This document shows positions 52,407-60,995 of a stretch of DNA of 64,000 nucleotides, in pieces. The position numbers were made by a program, and so were the translations under genes. The notes beneath the pieces are model-generated. The model saw only the letters and a program-made list of their open reading frames with translations. It was not told where the DNA came from and did no database searches. The stretch's first letter is position 1. Each line of letters opens with the position of its first letter. Location of the stretch: the NCBI GenBank assembly GCA_034428715.1, contig DAOUHE010000096.1, forward strand, positions 11,321 to 75,320, written 5' to 3'. Origin of the DNA: Io17-Chloro-G2 sp034428715 (GTDB lineage: Bacteria > Chloroflexota > Dehalococcoidia > Lucifugimonadales > UBA3495).

Positions 52407-52497
52407 TCTGGCTGATAACTGGTATGGCGGCTTTGCCGACCATTCCATCAAAATGCGTCACAGGCTATTTATGCCGACGGCGAAAGGATACTTTCTC

Positions 52498-53412
52498 ATG
52501 AACAAGGAAATCACCTCGTTCTTGCAACACCTCATTGTCGAAAAAGGGTTTTCCCGCAACACCACGGAAGCCTACCGCAATGACCTCTCCCAGTTCTGGG
52601 AGTTCTTCAAAGACCACGAAAACGGCGCCACCGATGGCGAAAGGCCCTGGGAACTAGTTGACCTAGACCTGCTGAACGAATACATAGAAGACCTTCGTGG
52701 CAGGAGGGGATACCGCGACACCACCACCGCCAGGAAAGTAGCCTCTCTCAAGTCGTTCTTTGGGTTCCTAAACGAAAACGGCGCCGTCGACACTGACCCC
52801 ACAGAATCGCTAGGTTCCCCCCGCGTGGGGCGGGCCTTGCCCAAATTCCTGACCGAAGACCAGGTAACCACTCTCCTGGACCTGGCATCTTTATCCGGGA
52901 CCCCCGAAGGCCAACGTGACGCCAACATTCTGGAATTGCTATATGCCACCGGGGTCCGCGTAACCGAACTGGTGTCACTGAACGTGCAGGACATAGACTT
53001 TCAAGAAGGCTACATCCGGTGCTGGGGAAAAGGCAACAAGGAAAGAATGGTATATCTATATCCCAAGGCCGTGACCCAGCTAAAGCGTTACATAGTCAAA
53101 ATCCGGCCAACCCTGCTTTCCGGGAATAAAGACCAGCCGGCACTTTTCATCAACCACCGGGGAGATAGGCTGACCCGCCAGTGGATATGGGCCATACTGA
53201 AAAACTACGGAGAAAAGGCGGGAATCGAACAAAGGATTACACCCCACACGTTGCGGCATAGCTTCGCCACCCATCTGCTGCAGAATGGAGCGACGCTCCG
53301 CCACGTGCAGGAGCTGTTGGGCCACTCCAGCATCTCTACGACCCAGGTGTATACCCATCTGACCACCGCCTACCTGCACCAGGAATACGAAAAGAGCCAT
53401 CCGCGGGCTTAA
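52498..53412 (+). CDS. Tyrosine recombinase (XerC/XerD-like)
   Basis: The 304 aa protein is the size of XerC/XerD, which resolve chromosome dimers at dif. The catalytic set is present: Arg154 (ATGVRVTELVS), Lys178 (GKGNKER), His250 and Arg253 (HTLRHSF), His276 (LGHSSI) and Tyr285 (TQVYTHL). The N-terminal SAM-like DNA-binding domain covers residues 1-105. ATG 52498 is used because the alignment with Xer begins there; the longer frame to 52339 lacks a ribosome site. No second Xer or integration sites were seen. It could also be an integrase. Confidence 0.9.
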   Translation: MNKEITSFLQHLIVEKGFSRNTTEAYRNDLSQFWEFFKDHENGATDGERPWELVDLDLLNEYIEDLRGRRGYRDTTTARKVASLKSFFGFLNENGAVDTDPTESLGSPRVGRALPKFLTEDQVTTLLDLASLSGTPEGQRDANILELLYATGVRVTELVSLNVQDIDFQEGYIRCWGKGNKERMVYLYPKAVTQLKRYIVKIRPTLLSGNKDQPALFINHRGDRLTRQWIWAILKNYGEKAGIEQRITPHTLRHSFATHLLQNGATLRHVQELLGHSSISTTQVYTHLTTAYLHQEYEKSHPRA

Positions 53413-53691
53413 GGTGAAGTTCCGGCGCCGGTCCGGGCAGGCCACCGCTCGGACCGGTGTATCCACATTACCGGCAAATCTCGCCAGAACCGCCAATGAG
53501 GTCCGGTCAACCTCAGGCCGGGGCCCATGGTCCCGAGGCAAAGACACCAATCCAAAATTAAAGTCTTGCCCTCCGGCTGCTCATTCTTGCCAATTGCTGG
53601 TATAGTGGATATGCACTGTACGCCGAGAATCATTCAGGCATTACGCAGGCGTGGCCAATAAACCAGGTAACATCTTAGGAGGTAGTCCGCG

Positions 53692-54066
53692 ATGGCGGGT
53701 AAGTCTCGCCGAGTGGCGTCGCGCCAGGCCCAGTTGAACCGGCGCAAAAAACGCCAGCAGAGGGGCCCCAGCGGCATTCCCATCGACGACCGTCAACCGG
53801 TTAGTGTTGGGGTGGAAACCGGGGGAGATCCTTCGGGCGGAAGCGATTCCGATAGAACTCTGCCCGGCGCCGATACCCGATCCGCGGCCGCCTCTGTAGC
53901 TCAACCGGCCCCGGCGCCCGCCGCCCGGTCCCAAATACGGTCCCCTTCCAGGTCCAGGGACGAACGCCCTTCCGCCTACACCTACATGGGCCCAGAACTC
54001 CGGCGGACCTTAATCATGGGCGCAACGGGGATCGCGGTGCTGGTTATACTTAAATTCGTCCTCTAG
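53692..54066 (+). CDS. Uncharacterised basic protein with a C-terminal membrane anchor
   Basis: The 124 aa protein starts with a strongly basic stretch (KSRRVASRQAQLNRRKKRQQRG), then a Ser/Asp/Pro/Ala-rich disordered region, and ends with one helix (LIMGATGIAVLVILKFVL). AGGAGGT lies 9 bases before ATG. It is close to uvrC, 19 bp apart. No family is recognised; similar tail-anchored basic proteins may occur in related genomes. Confidence 0.65.
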   Translation: MAGKSRRVASRQAQLNRRKKRQQRGPSGIPIDDRQPVSVGVETGGDPSGGSDSDRTLPGADTRSAAASVAQPAPAPAARSQIRSPSRSRDERPSAYTYMGPELRRTLIMGATGIAVLVILKFVL

Positions 54067-54085
54067 TCCTTCACTGCTAACCCAT

Positions 54086-55951
54086 ATGGCCCTCAAAGAA
54101 TCGGAACAGCGGCTGCGGGTAACCCCCGAATCCCCCGGCGTCTATCTTATGAAGGACGCCCGGGGAAACGTGCTGTACGTGGGCAAAGCCAGCGTGCTGC
54201 GCAACCGCCTCAGGACTTATTTCGGCGCTTCTTCAAACCTCCCCAATAAGATCCGGCGCATGTTGGAACAGTTGGACGATTTCGAGACCATCGTCACCGA
54301 TTCCGAGTCCGAGGCACTGATCCTAGAAAACACCCTGATCAAACGATACCGGCCGCGCTACAACGCCCGCCTCAAAGACGACAAGACCTACCCTTTCCTG
54401 AAGATCGACCTCAAAGAAGAGTTCCCAAGAGTCTACATCACCCGGCGGGTCCTAAAAGATGGCGCGCGTTATTTCGGCCCCTTCGCCACGGCGGGAACCG
54501 TGCGCAAGACCATGGACCTGATCAAAAAGCTGTTTCCCTACCGCTCTTGCACCAAACAGATCACCGGTAAAGACCCCCGCCCTTGCCTGGAATACTACAT
54601 CAACCGGTGCGTGGCGCCCTGCACCGGCTTCGCTTCCAAGGAGGAGTACGGCCGGGTCATCCAGCAGGTGATCCTGTTCATGGAGGGCGACACCGAGGCC
54701 GTTACCCAGGATTTGAAGCAAAATATGGAGCGGTCGGCCGACAATTTAGAATTCGAGCGCGCCGCTGTCCTGCGCGACCGGATACGCAGCGTAGAGAAGG
54801 TGGCCGAAGAGCAGCGCATCAACGTAGACTCCAACCTGGTCAAGGACATGGATGTGATCGCCTTGGCCCAAGGGCCCAATGAGGCTTGGGTCCAGGTGTT
54901 CTTCATCCGCCACAACAAACTTGTGGGCAGCGACCACTTCTTCATGGAAGGGACCCAGGATGAACAACCGGGTCTGGTGCAGGGCCAGTTCATAAAGCAG
55001 TTCTACGGCACGGCTCTGACCATCCCTCCCCGCATGTTGGTGCAACACTCCATGGAGGAAGAGGACTTGATCTCCGGGTGGTTGCGTGACTTAAGGGGCG
55101 GGCCCGTAAGGATCACCCGGCCCCAGCGGGGAGACCACAAACGGTTGATTGACACAGTGGCAGCCAACGCCACACAGGGACTGACCCAGTACCGGGTGAA
55201 GTGGCTCAACGATTCCGATGTTACGCAAAAAGCCACCGAGGAATTACAGGAAGAGCTGAGTCTGCCCATGCCGGTGCGCCGCATGGAGTGCTACGACATA
55301 TCCCACATCCAAGGCACCAACACCGTGGCCAGCATGGTGGTGTTTGAAGACGGCCGGCCCAAACCGGCCCACTACCGGCGGTTCAGAATCAAAACCGTGG
55401 AAGGTGTAGACGACTTCGAGAGCATGCGCGAGGTGCTCCGCCGCCGATTCAAACGGCTGGGCGCTGCCAGGGCAGCCGAGGCCAAAGCAGGAGCGGACGG
55501 ACCCGGTTTGGGAGACACCTGGGGCATCCTTCCCGACCTGGTGTTGATCGACGGCGGCAAGGGCCAGCTATCGGCCGCCCTGGAGGTATTCCTTGAGTTG
55601 GGCCTAACCGACGTTCCCCTAGCATCTCTGGCTAAGGAGAACGAAGAGATCTTCGTGCCGGACACTCCCGAGCCCATAATCCTGCCAAGGGATTCCCAGG
55701 CTCTGTATCTGGTGCAGCGGATCCGGGACGAGGCCCACCGGTTCGCCATAACCTATCACCGCAATCTGCGCAGTAAGAGCAGCGTCCGTTCCGCCATCGA
55801 CATGGTCACCGGCATCGGACCCAAGCGCAAGCGGACCTTGATGCGCCGCTTCGGCACTATCAAGGGCATCAAAGATGCCCCGGTGGAGGAGATCGCCGCC
55901 GTCCCTGGGATGACCCGCGCCCTGGCCCTGCGACTGAAGCAGACCCTGTAA
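54086..55951 (+). CDS. uvrC: Excinuclease ABC subunit C
   Basis: UvrC makes both cuts around a DNA lesion in nucleotide excision repair. The N-terminal GIY-YIG nuclease is seen in GVYLMKDARGNVLYVGKASVLRNRL; a UVR domain around residues 205-240 binds UvrB; the RNase H-like endonuclease includes MECYDISHIQGTNTVASMVVFEDG and LVLIDGGKGQLSAA; and the C-terminal helix-hairpin-helix ends in FGTIKGIKDAPVEEIAAVPGM. 621 aa, full length. Confidence 0.96.
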   Translation: MALKESEQRLRVTPESPGVYLMKDARGNVLYVGKASVLRNRLRTYFGASSNLPNKIRRMLEQLDDFETIVTDSESEALILENTLIKRYRPRYNARLKDDKTYPFLKIDLKEEFPRVYITRRVLKDGARYFGPFATAGTVRKTMDLIKKLFPYRSCTKQITGKDPRPCLEYYINRCVAPCTGFASKEEYGRVIQQVILFMEGDTEAVTQDLKQNMERSADNLEFERAAVLRDRIRSVEKVAEEQRINVDSNLVKDMDVIALAQGPNEAWVQVFFIRHNKLVGSDHFFMEGTQDEQPGLVQGQFIKQFYGTALTIPPRMLVQHSMEEEDLISGWLRDLRGGPVRITRPQRGDHKRLIDTVAANATQGLTQYRVKWLNDSDVTQKATEELQEELSLPMPVRRMECYDISHIQGTNTVASMVVFEDGRPKPAHYRRFRIKTVEGVDDFESMREVLRRRFKRLGAARAAEAKAGADGPGLGDTWGILPDLVLIDGGKGQLSAALEVFLELGLTDVPLASLAKENEEIFVPDTPEPIILPRDSQALYLVQRIRDEAHRFAITYHRNLRSKSSVRSAIDMVTGIGPKRKRTLMRRFGTIKGIKDAPVEEIAAVPGMTRALALRLKQTL

Positions 55952-56102
55952 TTCCGCCGCTGCATCGTAGAGTATTACATTACTACCCTTTTCTACCTAA
56001 CCCTTTTAGGCCTACCCCATTTCGGCTTGATTACATGCTGGCACTCCATTAACATGTCCATTAATGTAATTACTCGACCGCCACCAAAACGCCGGTGTGA
56101 TC

Positions 56103-56867
56103 ATGGCCAAGATATCCATCACCCTTCCCAACGTTACTGAGATCAGCATGGAAGCCGATGACCCGTCTGACTTGCGGCAGATGGTGGGCATGGTCAAAAG
56201 CGATCTGCTACACGAATTGGTTCGATTACCGCGACCGGGCACGCAGAACGAAGATGTACCAGAAATTCAAAAGGATGAGGTACCGGACGGACCGGGCACG
56301 GATATCAGTGTACCGGCCAACGGTTCCGGTCAAACCTCAGACTCCAAACCCGTAAGCTACGGCAAAGACCGGAATGGCGAAGCCGAACCAGAGATATCGC
56401 CGAAGGTAAAGCCGGAGAAACCACCGGAAGCTGCTCCATCTCTGGAACGAGCACTAAGCAGGCAAGGCACGCCACCGGAAGGTTCAACCCGCAGGGTCAG
56501 CCCTAAACCATCAATCCCAGGCAACTCGTCCAACTTCCCCATCCCAGCCGAACTATCGGATCCAAGATCGGGTCACGATTTCGCGGTTTTTTGCCGAACG
56601 GTCAATCCGATCGGTGATATGCGAAAGGTGGTCGCCGCCGCCGAAGGCGCTGCCCGTAATTTCTCCATGGAAAACGTCGATGCCTGGGAGTTGGGCCACC
56701 TGTTCGACATTGCCGGTTGGACCCGTCCCCACAGCTTCACTCAGGCGCTGCGCAACGCCGCCCGCAGCAAATTCCGCTGGTTGGAGCGGGTCCCTGGAAG
56801 GTCGGGCCGTTATTCCGTAACTGATGAGGGCCGGTCGGTGGTCTTGAAGGGAACCAACCTTCTCTAA
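56103..56867 (+). CDS. Uncharacterised protein with a C-terminal winged-helix-like domain
   Basis: The 254 aa protein starts with a short beta-rich piece (AKISITLPNVTEISMEADDPSDLRQMVGMV). A long Pro/Ser/Glu-rich, likely disordered, linker follows (about 50-150). The last 100 residues form a compact alpha/beta region with AWELGHLFDIAGWTRPHSFTQALRNAARSKFRWLERVPGRSGRYSVTDEG, a winged-helix-like pattern. No family could be named. GTG 56097 is an alternative start. Confidence 0.6.
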   Translation: MAKISITLPNVTEISMEADDPSDLRQMVGMVKSDLLHELVRLPRPGTQNEDVPEIQKDEVPDGPGTDISVPANGSGQTSDSKPVSYGKDRNGEAEPEISPKVKPEKPPEAAPSLERALSRQGTPPEGSTRRVSPKPSIPGNSSNFPIPAELSDPRSGHDFAVFCRTVNPIGDMRKVVAAAEGAARNFSMENVDAWELGHLFDIAGWTRPHSFTQALRNAARSKFRWLERVPGRSGRYSVTDEGRSVVLKGTNLL

Positions 56868-56885
56868 CCCCAACCGGATTCCAAA

Positions 56886-57245
56886 TCATTGGACCGGCAC
56901 TTTTAACCATCGTCTGGCGTTGCGGCACCTCTCCACCGGAAGCCCCTTACCGCTGGCAGTCCATTTCATAATCCGGTCCCAAAATTCAAAATGAGTCTGA
57001 AAGCCCCTTGTCACCAAGCTCAGGTTGAAGTTTCGAAACCGTTCGCGCAAATCTAGGCGAATCACCAAATCCTGTTCTGGATGAATTTTGCGATACCCGC
57101 AAAGATAGATATTTCCAGCTTTTACCAACTTGGCATTTCTTGAAAGGCTTAGCAAGAGAGGCGTTATTGAGCAACAATCAATAGTGCCGAAACTACGCGG
57201 CAAAAAACTGAGAAGGAATTTTTGTATTGCGGCGACGCTATCCAT
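56886..57245 (-). CDS. Hypothetical protein divergent from the PadR gene
   Basis: The frame from ATG 57245 gives 119 aa (SVAAIQKFLLSFLPRSFG..., LVIRLDLRERFRNFNLSL..., ARRWLKVPVQ). No family is recognised, and no ribosome site is clear. Coding is suggested only by the unbroken frame and protein-like composition. It starts about 50 bp upstream of the padR start, on the opposite strand. Confidence 0.4.
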   Translation of the reverse strand: MDSVAAIQKFLLSFLPRSFGTIDCCSITPLLLSLSRNAKLVKAGNIYLCGYRKIHPEQDLVIRLDLRERFRNFNLSLVTRGFQTHFEFWDRIMKWTASGKGLPVERCRNARRWLKVPVQ

Positions 57246-57255
57246 TACGTAAATA

Positions 57256-57289
57256 TATCCGCTTGACATATATCCGCTACGGATATAAT
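57256..57289 (+). promoter_or_regulatory. Promoter and operator of the padR gene
   Basis: TTGACA (57263-57268) and TATAAT (57284-57289) are separated by 15 bp. TATCCG-CTA-CGGATA (57271-57285) is a perfect inverted repeat that covers the spacer and the first bases of the -10. A further TATCCG half site lies at 57256-57261. The predicted start point is only 1-2 bases before the ATG at 57298, so the mRNA is probably leaderless or nearly so. Confidence 0.6.
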
Positions 57290-57297
57290 CTCGCAGT

Positions 57298-57660
57298 ATG
57301 CCAAACAATAAAGCAAACGCGCCTCTCACTCCAGCCGTTCTTCATATCCTCCTTGCACTCTCCACACAGGAGCGGCACGGCTACGGAATTATGAAGCAGG
57401 TCGTGGCCGATTCGAAGGGAAAGGTGAGCATGGGACCGGGAACGCTCTATGGCTCCCTAGGTCGCATGATAAAAGCGGGATTAATAGGCGAGAGTGACAA
57501 GAAAATAGACCCCGAAATGGATGACGAGCGGCGTGTGTATTACAAGATCACCGGCCTCGGCCAAAAAGCGCTAGCGGCGGAGTTGCAGCGATACCGGGAG
57601 GTCGTAGCGGTCTCCGAACAAAAACGTCTCTCGCCGAATACTTTTGCGTATGGCATCTAA
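57298..57660 (+). CDS. PadR-family transcriptional regulator
   Basis: The 120 aa protein matches the PadR-type winged helix: AVLHILLALSTQERHGYGIMKQV, then VSMGPGTLYGSLGRMIKAGLI and RRVYYKITGLGQKAL. It ends 11 bp inside the membrane protein gene start, a typical PadR/membrane-protein pair. It likely controls itself and the downstream gene through the inverted repeat at the promoter. Confidence 0.9.
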   Translation: MPNNKANAPLTPAVLHILLALSTQERHGYGIMKQVVADSKGKVSMGPGTLYGSLGRMIKAGLIGESDKKIDPEMDDERRVYYKITGLGQKALAAELQRYREVVAVSEQKRLSPNTFAYGI

Positions 57661-58393
57661 ACACTCAATGCAACGATACCGCCACTGGTATGCAAAACTG
57701 CTTCGCCTCTATTCGAAGCCGTACTATGAGCGCTTCGGCGAGGGAATGGGGCAAACCTTCAACGATCTTCTCCGAGAGCGTGCGGAGAAAGAAAGAGGAT
57801 TATTCGGTTGCGCTCTCTGGATGTTCGTCGACACGTCGGCGGGAATTATCAGGGAGAACATGTCATTTATCATTAAGCAAAACATTACGAAAAGACTCAG
57901 TGTGTGGGCCGCCGCCGTAGCGCTCATACTGATGGTGCCCTTGGTGGCGATGCAGTTTACCAATGAAGTGGTCTGGGACGAGACCGATTTCATTGTCGCC
58001 GGCGTCCTTTTGTTCGGCACCGGTCTTGCGTATGAGCTGGTGGCGAGGAAAGGGGGCACTATCGCGTATCGATCCGCCGTCAGCGTTGCACTCGCGGCAG
58101 CACTCCTCCTAGTATGGATGCATCTTGCCGTAGCGACTGAGGACGACTCGCCCGGCCTGTTGTTATTTGGTGTGCTCGTCGTCGGAATCATCGGCGCCAT
58201 AATCGCACGCTTCCGGCCGCATGGAATGGCACGCGCGCTGTTTGCGACAGCGCTCGCTCAAGCGTTGGCCGCCGTGATCGCGATGATCGCCTGGGAGCAG
58301 TATTTCGAGGTCTTAATCCTGAATGGATTCTTCATTGCGCTGTGGGTCGGATCGGCTTTGCTGTTTCGACGCGCGGCGCGCAAGCACAGCTAA
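57650..58393 (+). CDS. Membrane protein co-encoded with PadR
   Basis: The 247 aa protein has a soluble N-terminal segment (YAKLLRLYSKPYYERFGEGMGQTFNDLLRERAEKERG), followed by five to six transmembrane helices from about residue 80 to 240. The N-terminal pattern resembles the permease-prefix segment found next to PadR regulators. Function unknown. It overlaps padR by 11 bp. Base composition and codon use (more A/T, less GGC/GCC) differ from many neighbours. Confidence 0.75.
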   Translation: MASKHSMQRYRHWYAKLLRLYSKPYYERFGEGMGQTFNDLLRERAEKERGLFGCALWMFVDTSAGIIRENMSFIIKQNITKRLSVWAAAVALILMVPLVAMQFTNEVVWDETDFIVAGVLLFGTGLAYELVARKGGTIAYRSAVSVALAAALLLVWMHLAVATEDDSPGLLLFGVLVVGIIGAIIARFRPHGMARALFATALAQALAAVIAMIAWEQYFEVLILNGFFIALWVGSALLFRRAARKHS

Positions 58394-58757
58394 GAATTAC
58401 CGTTTTGTGTCAGGGAGCCAACACCCGCCGTTTAATAATGTTTTCTAAAAACGGTGGGGTTGGTTTGTGCGCGCGTTGGGCGGACGGGCCAAGCACATAT
58501 AAATTAGTTCGCGCGTGGTTGTATAGATACACAAGATGTCCTCGTAGCACAAAGGATAGTGTGAGCCAGTTCTAACGGATAGATCTTTAAGCTGAACCGG
58601 GGCCAACCAGGCCAACCCCAAACGACCTGGCCCGCCAATGGTTGCGGCTTGCCGTTGAGGGTAATATCCTTAGCGGTGAGATTCCGAATCGCTGCCAGGC
58701 CGGGTGGCGAGCCAAACGATCGAACAATACGGGTGAATAATAAGGGAGGCGGCTTCC
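58394..58757. other. Intergenic region with a tRNA-like half
   Basis: This gap of about 360 bp separates the PadR-linked gene and the aldehyde dehydrogenase gene. It has a tRNA-Arg-like 5' half at 58538-58583. The remaining part has no recognised promoter or gene; GGGAGG lies just before the dehydrogenase start. Confidence 0.5.
58538..58583 (+). pseudogene. 5' half of a tRNA-Arg(UCU)-like sequence
   Basis: GTCCTCGTAGCAC (58538-58550), a D-loop AAAGGATA, GTGT, then a GTTCTAA anticodon-loop-like part with TCT (58571-58573). This pattern follows tRNA-Arg genes, whose 5' end is often GTCCTCGTAGCTC. The anticodon stem pairs poorly, and no T-arm (TTCGA) or 3' acceptor (CGAGGAC) follows. I read it as a partial or decayed tRNA gene. 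Confidence 0.45.
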
Positions 58758-60170
58758 ATGAAAATGTACATGAACGGATCCTGGGTAGACAAACCGACGA
58801 CCATGCCGGTGTTGAATCCCTTCGACCAATCGGTGATAGATACCGTCCCCAAGGCCAATGTTGCCGATGTCGACCTGGCCATCGCCAGTGCGGTCCGTGG
58901 CGCCGAGGCCATGCGCAAGCTGACCGCCTATGACCGGTACGCCATTTTGCGTAAGACCGCCGATCTGCTGGCAGAGCGTTCCGAAGACCTGGCCCGCACA
59001 ATCACCATGGAAGAAGGCAAGGTCATTGCCGAGGGCCGTACCGAGGTGCAACGGGCCATCCAGACTATCACCGGCTCATCCGAGGAGGCCAAACGGCTCC
59101 ACGGAGAGACCGTGCCTTTGGACGCCGCTCCCGGCAACGTGAACCAGTTTGGGTTCACCATCCGCGTCCCAGTGGGAGTGGTGGTTGCCATCGCTCCGTT
59201 CAATTTCCCATTGAACCTGGTTTGCCACAAAGTTGGACCGGCGCTGGCCGCCGGAAACTCGGTGGTGTTAAAGCCGGCGGGGGACACACCCCTTTCGGCC
59301 CTGAAATTGACTGAGATCCTGCTGGAGGCCGGACTGCCCGCAGAGGCCATTCAGTGTGTCACCGGTTCCGGTGGCGAGATTGGTGACGCCATCACCGGCG
59401 ACCCCAGGGTGCGTAAGATCACCTTCACCGGCAGCATGGAAGTCGGCGACCAGATCTGCCGCAATGCTGGAATCAAGAAGGTCACCATGGAGCTGGGCTC
59501 CAATAGCCCCCTGATCGTCATGCCCGACGCCGACTTGGAAAAGGTGGCCGCCGCCACAGTGGCCGGGGGATTCGCCAACGCCGGGCAGGTGTGCATCTCC
59601 ACCCAGCGGGTGTTCGCCGACCGCAGTATCTACGCCGACTTCTTGGACGCGCTGGTCGCGCCAACCGAAGCCTTTTCCATGGGGAACCCGTTGGACGAGG
59701 CCGTACGCATGGGGCCGATGATACGCGAGTCCGACGCCCACCGGGTGGGGGAATGGATCTCCGAAGCGGTCAGCGGAGGCGCCAGAATCGTGGCCGGCGG
59801 CGGCCATGAGGGGACCCTTCACTCTCCAACGGTGGTGGCCGACGTCAAACCCGACATGCGGGTTTCCAAGGAGGAGCTTTTCGGCCCGGCCGTGGCCGTC
59901 AGCGCCTTCACCGATATCAACGAAGCCATCGCGATGGCCAACGACTCCCGGTTCGGCCTGTCGGCGGGAATCTTCACCCAGAACTTGGACTGGGCAATGC
60001 GTTTCGCCCGAGAAGTCCAATCGGGCAGCCTGCACATCAACTCGGCCCCCGGCTGGCGCGCCGACCTGATGCCCTACGGCGGCCTGAAAGACAGCGGCAT
60101 GGGCAAAGAGGGCCCGTCCTACGCCGTCCAGGAAATGAGCGAGCTAAAGATGGTGGTGTTCCACCTGTAG
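58758..60170 (+). CDS. Aldehyde dehydrogenase family protein
   Basis: The 470 aa protein is a NAD(P)-dependent aldehyde dehydrogenase. The catalytic Cys279 is in GFANAGQVCISTQRVF and Glu245 in TMELGSNSP, with Lys172 in VVLKPAGDTP for the cofactor. The start ATG 58758 has GGGAGG about 10 bases upstream. The substrate is not clear; the sequence looks like a lactaldehyde/glycolaldehyde or glyceraldehyde-3-phosphate-type enzyme. Confidence 0.92.
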   Translation: MKMYMNGSWVDKPTTMPVLNPFDQSVIDTVPKANVADVDLAIASAVRGAEAMRKLTAYDRYAILRKTADLLAERSEDLARTITMEEGKVIAEGRTEVQRAIQTITGSSEEAKRLHGETVPLDAAPGNVNQFGFTIRVPVGVVVAIAPFNFPLNLVCHKVGPALAAGNSVVLKPAGDTPLSALKLTEILLEAGLPAEAIQCVTGSGGEIGDAITGDPRVRKITFTGSMEVGDQICRNAGIKKVTMELGSNSPLIVMPDADLEKVAAATVAGGFANAGQVCISTQRVFADRSIYADFLDALVAPTEAFSMGNPLDEAVRMGPMIRESDAHRVGEWISEAVSGGARIVAGGGHEGTLHSPTVVADVKPDMRVSKEELFGPAVAVSAFTDINEAIAMANDSRFGLSAGIFTQNLDWAMRFAREVQSGSLHINSAPGWRADLMPYGGLKDSGMGKEGPSYAVQEMSELKMVVFHL

Positions 60171-60211
60171 GCGGCTCAAGGAGACCAAACCATAAAGAGG
60201 CAAACACTTAA

Positions 60212-60961
60212 ATGCAATTGATAACCGAGCCGGCGCGGAAGGCGCTGGTGGTGACGCCCCATCCCGACGACGCCGAGGGCGGCTGTGGGGCCACCATGGC
60301 CAAGTGGATCAAAGAGTCGGGCAGCGAGTTCGTCGTGGTCATGTGCACCAATGGCGACAAGGGGACCTCCGACCGGGAGTTGCAACCGGCGGAACTGGCG
60401 GCGACCAGGGAAAAGGAACAACGGGACGCTTCCAGCGTTTTAGGGGTGAAAGACGTGGTGTTCCTGGCACACCCCGACGGCGGTTTGGAGGACGATCTGG
60501 AACTCCGGGGCCAGGTGGTGCGAATGATTCGCAAGTACCAGCCCGATACGATTTTTTGCATTGACCCTTACCGCAGTAAAAGCCACACCCACCGGGACCA
60601 CCGGATGAGCGGACAGGTGGCCTTGGACGCCGCCTTTACTTACGCATGGAGCTACCTGCATTTCCCCGAACAGATAACCCAAGAGGGCTTGCAGCCCCAC
60701 CGGGTGGAGCGGGCCTTCCTGTGGGGGAGCGAATCTCCCGACTCCTATGTGGAGTTGGCCGACGATCACCTTGAGCTGAAAGCCGAATCCTTGAGCCGTC
60801 ACGTCAGCCAGATGCAAAGGAGATCCCGGGAAGATCGCATGGAGCGGATTCGCCGGTGGTCCGGGGAAACGGGCCAAAAAGCTGGTGTCGCCTACGCCGA
60901 GGGGTTTCGGCGGATCCAGTTCGGCATCGGCTCCCTGGAGTGGCAGTTCCTGGACGGATAG
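60212..60961 (+). CDS. PIG-L family deacetylase (LmbE-like)
   Basis: A zinc-dependent N-acetylglucosaminyl deacetylase-type protein of 249 aa. Metal ligands are in HPDDAEGG (His17, Asp20) and in HTHRDHR (His125-Arg131). The group includes BshB and mycothiol-type enzymes; the substrate here is unknown. It is 41 bp behind the aldehyde dehydrogenase gene, so the two may share a transcript. Confidence 0.9.
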   Translation: MQLITEPARKALVVTPHPDDAEGGCGATMAKWIKESGSEFVVVMCTNGDKGTSDRELQPAELAATREKEQRDASSVLGVKDVVFLAHPDGGLEDDLELRGQVVRMIRKYQPDTIFCIDPYRSKSHTHRDHRMSGQVALDAAFTYAWSYLHFPEQITQEGLQPHRVERAFLWGSESPDSYVELADDHLELKAESLSRHVSQMQRRSREDRMERIRRWSGETGQKAGVAYAEGFRRIQFGIGSLEWQFLDG

Positions 60962-60963
60962 CG

Positions 60964-60995
60964 GTTAGCTTTTGGCTGTCAGCTATCAGCGGTCA
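60964..60995. repeat. TCAGC-type short repeat
   Basis: The sequence GTCAGC-TATCAGC-GGTCAGC (60976-60995) follows the same unit as at 37552-37628. It lies at the convergent junction of the deacetylase gene and the hydrolase gene. Confidence 0.6.

Noticed and set aside
52498..53412. Phage integrase of an island
   Set aside because: The size and motifs fit XerC/XerD, and no attachment repeats or phage genes flank it, though this is not fully excluded.
58504..58757. Minus-strand reading upstream of the aldehyde dehydrogenase with a protein-like patch
   Set aside because: The frame continues as the antisense of the dehydrogenase and lacks a start of its own; weak evidence only.
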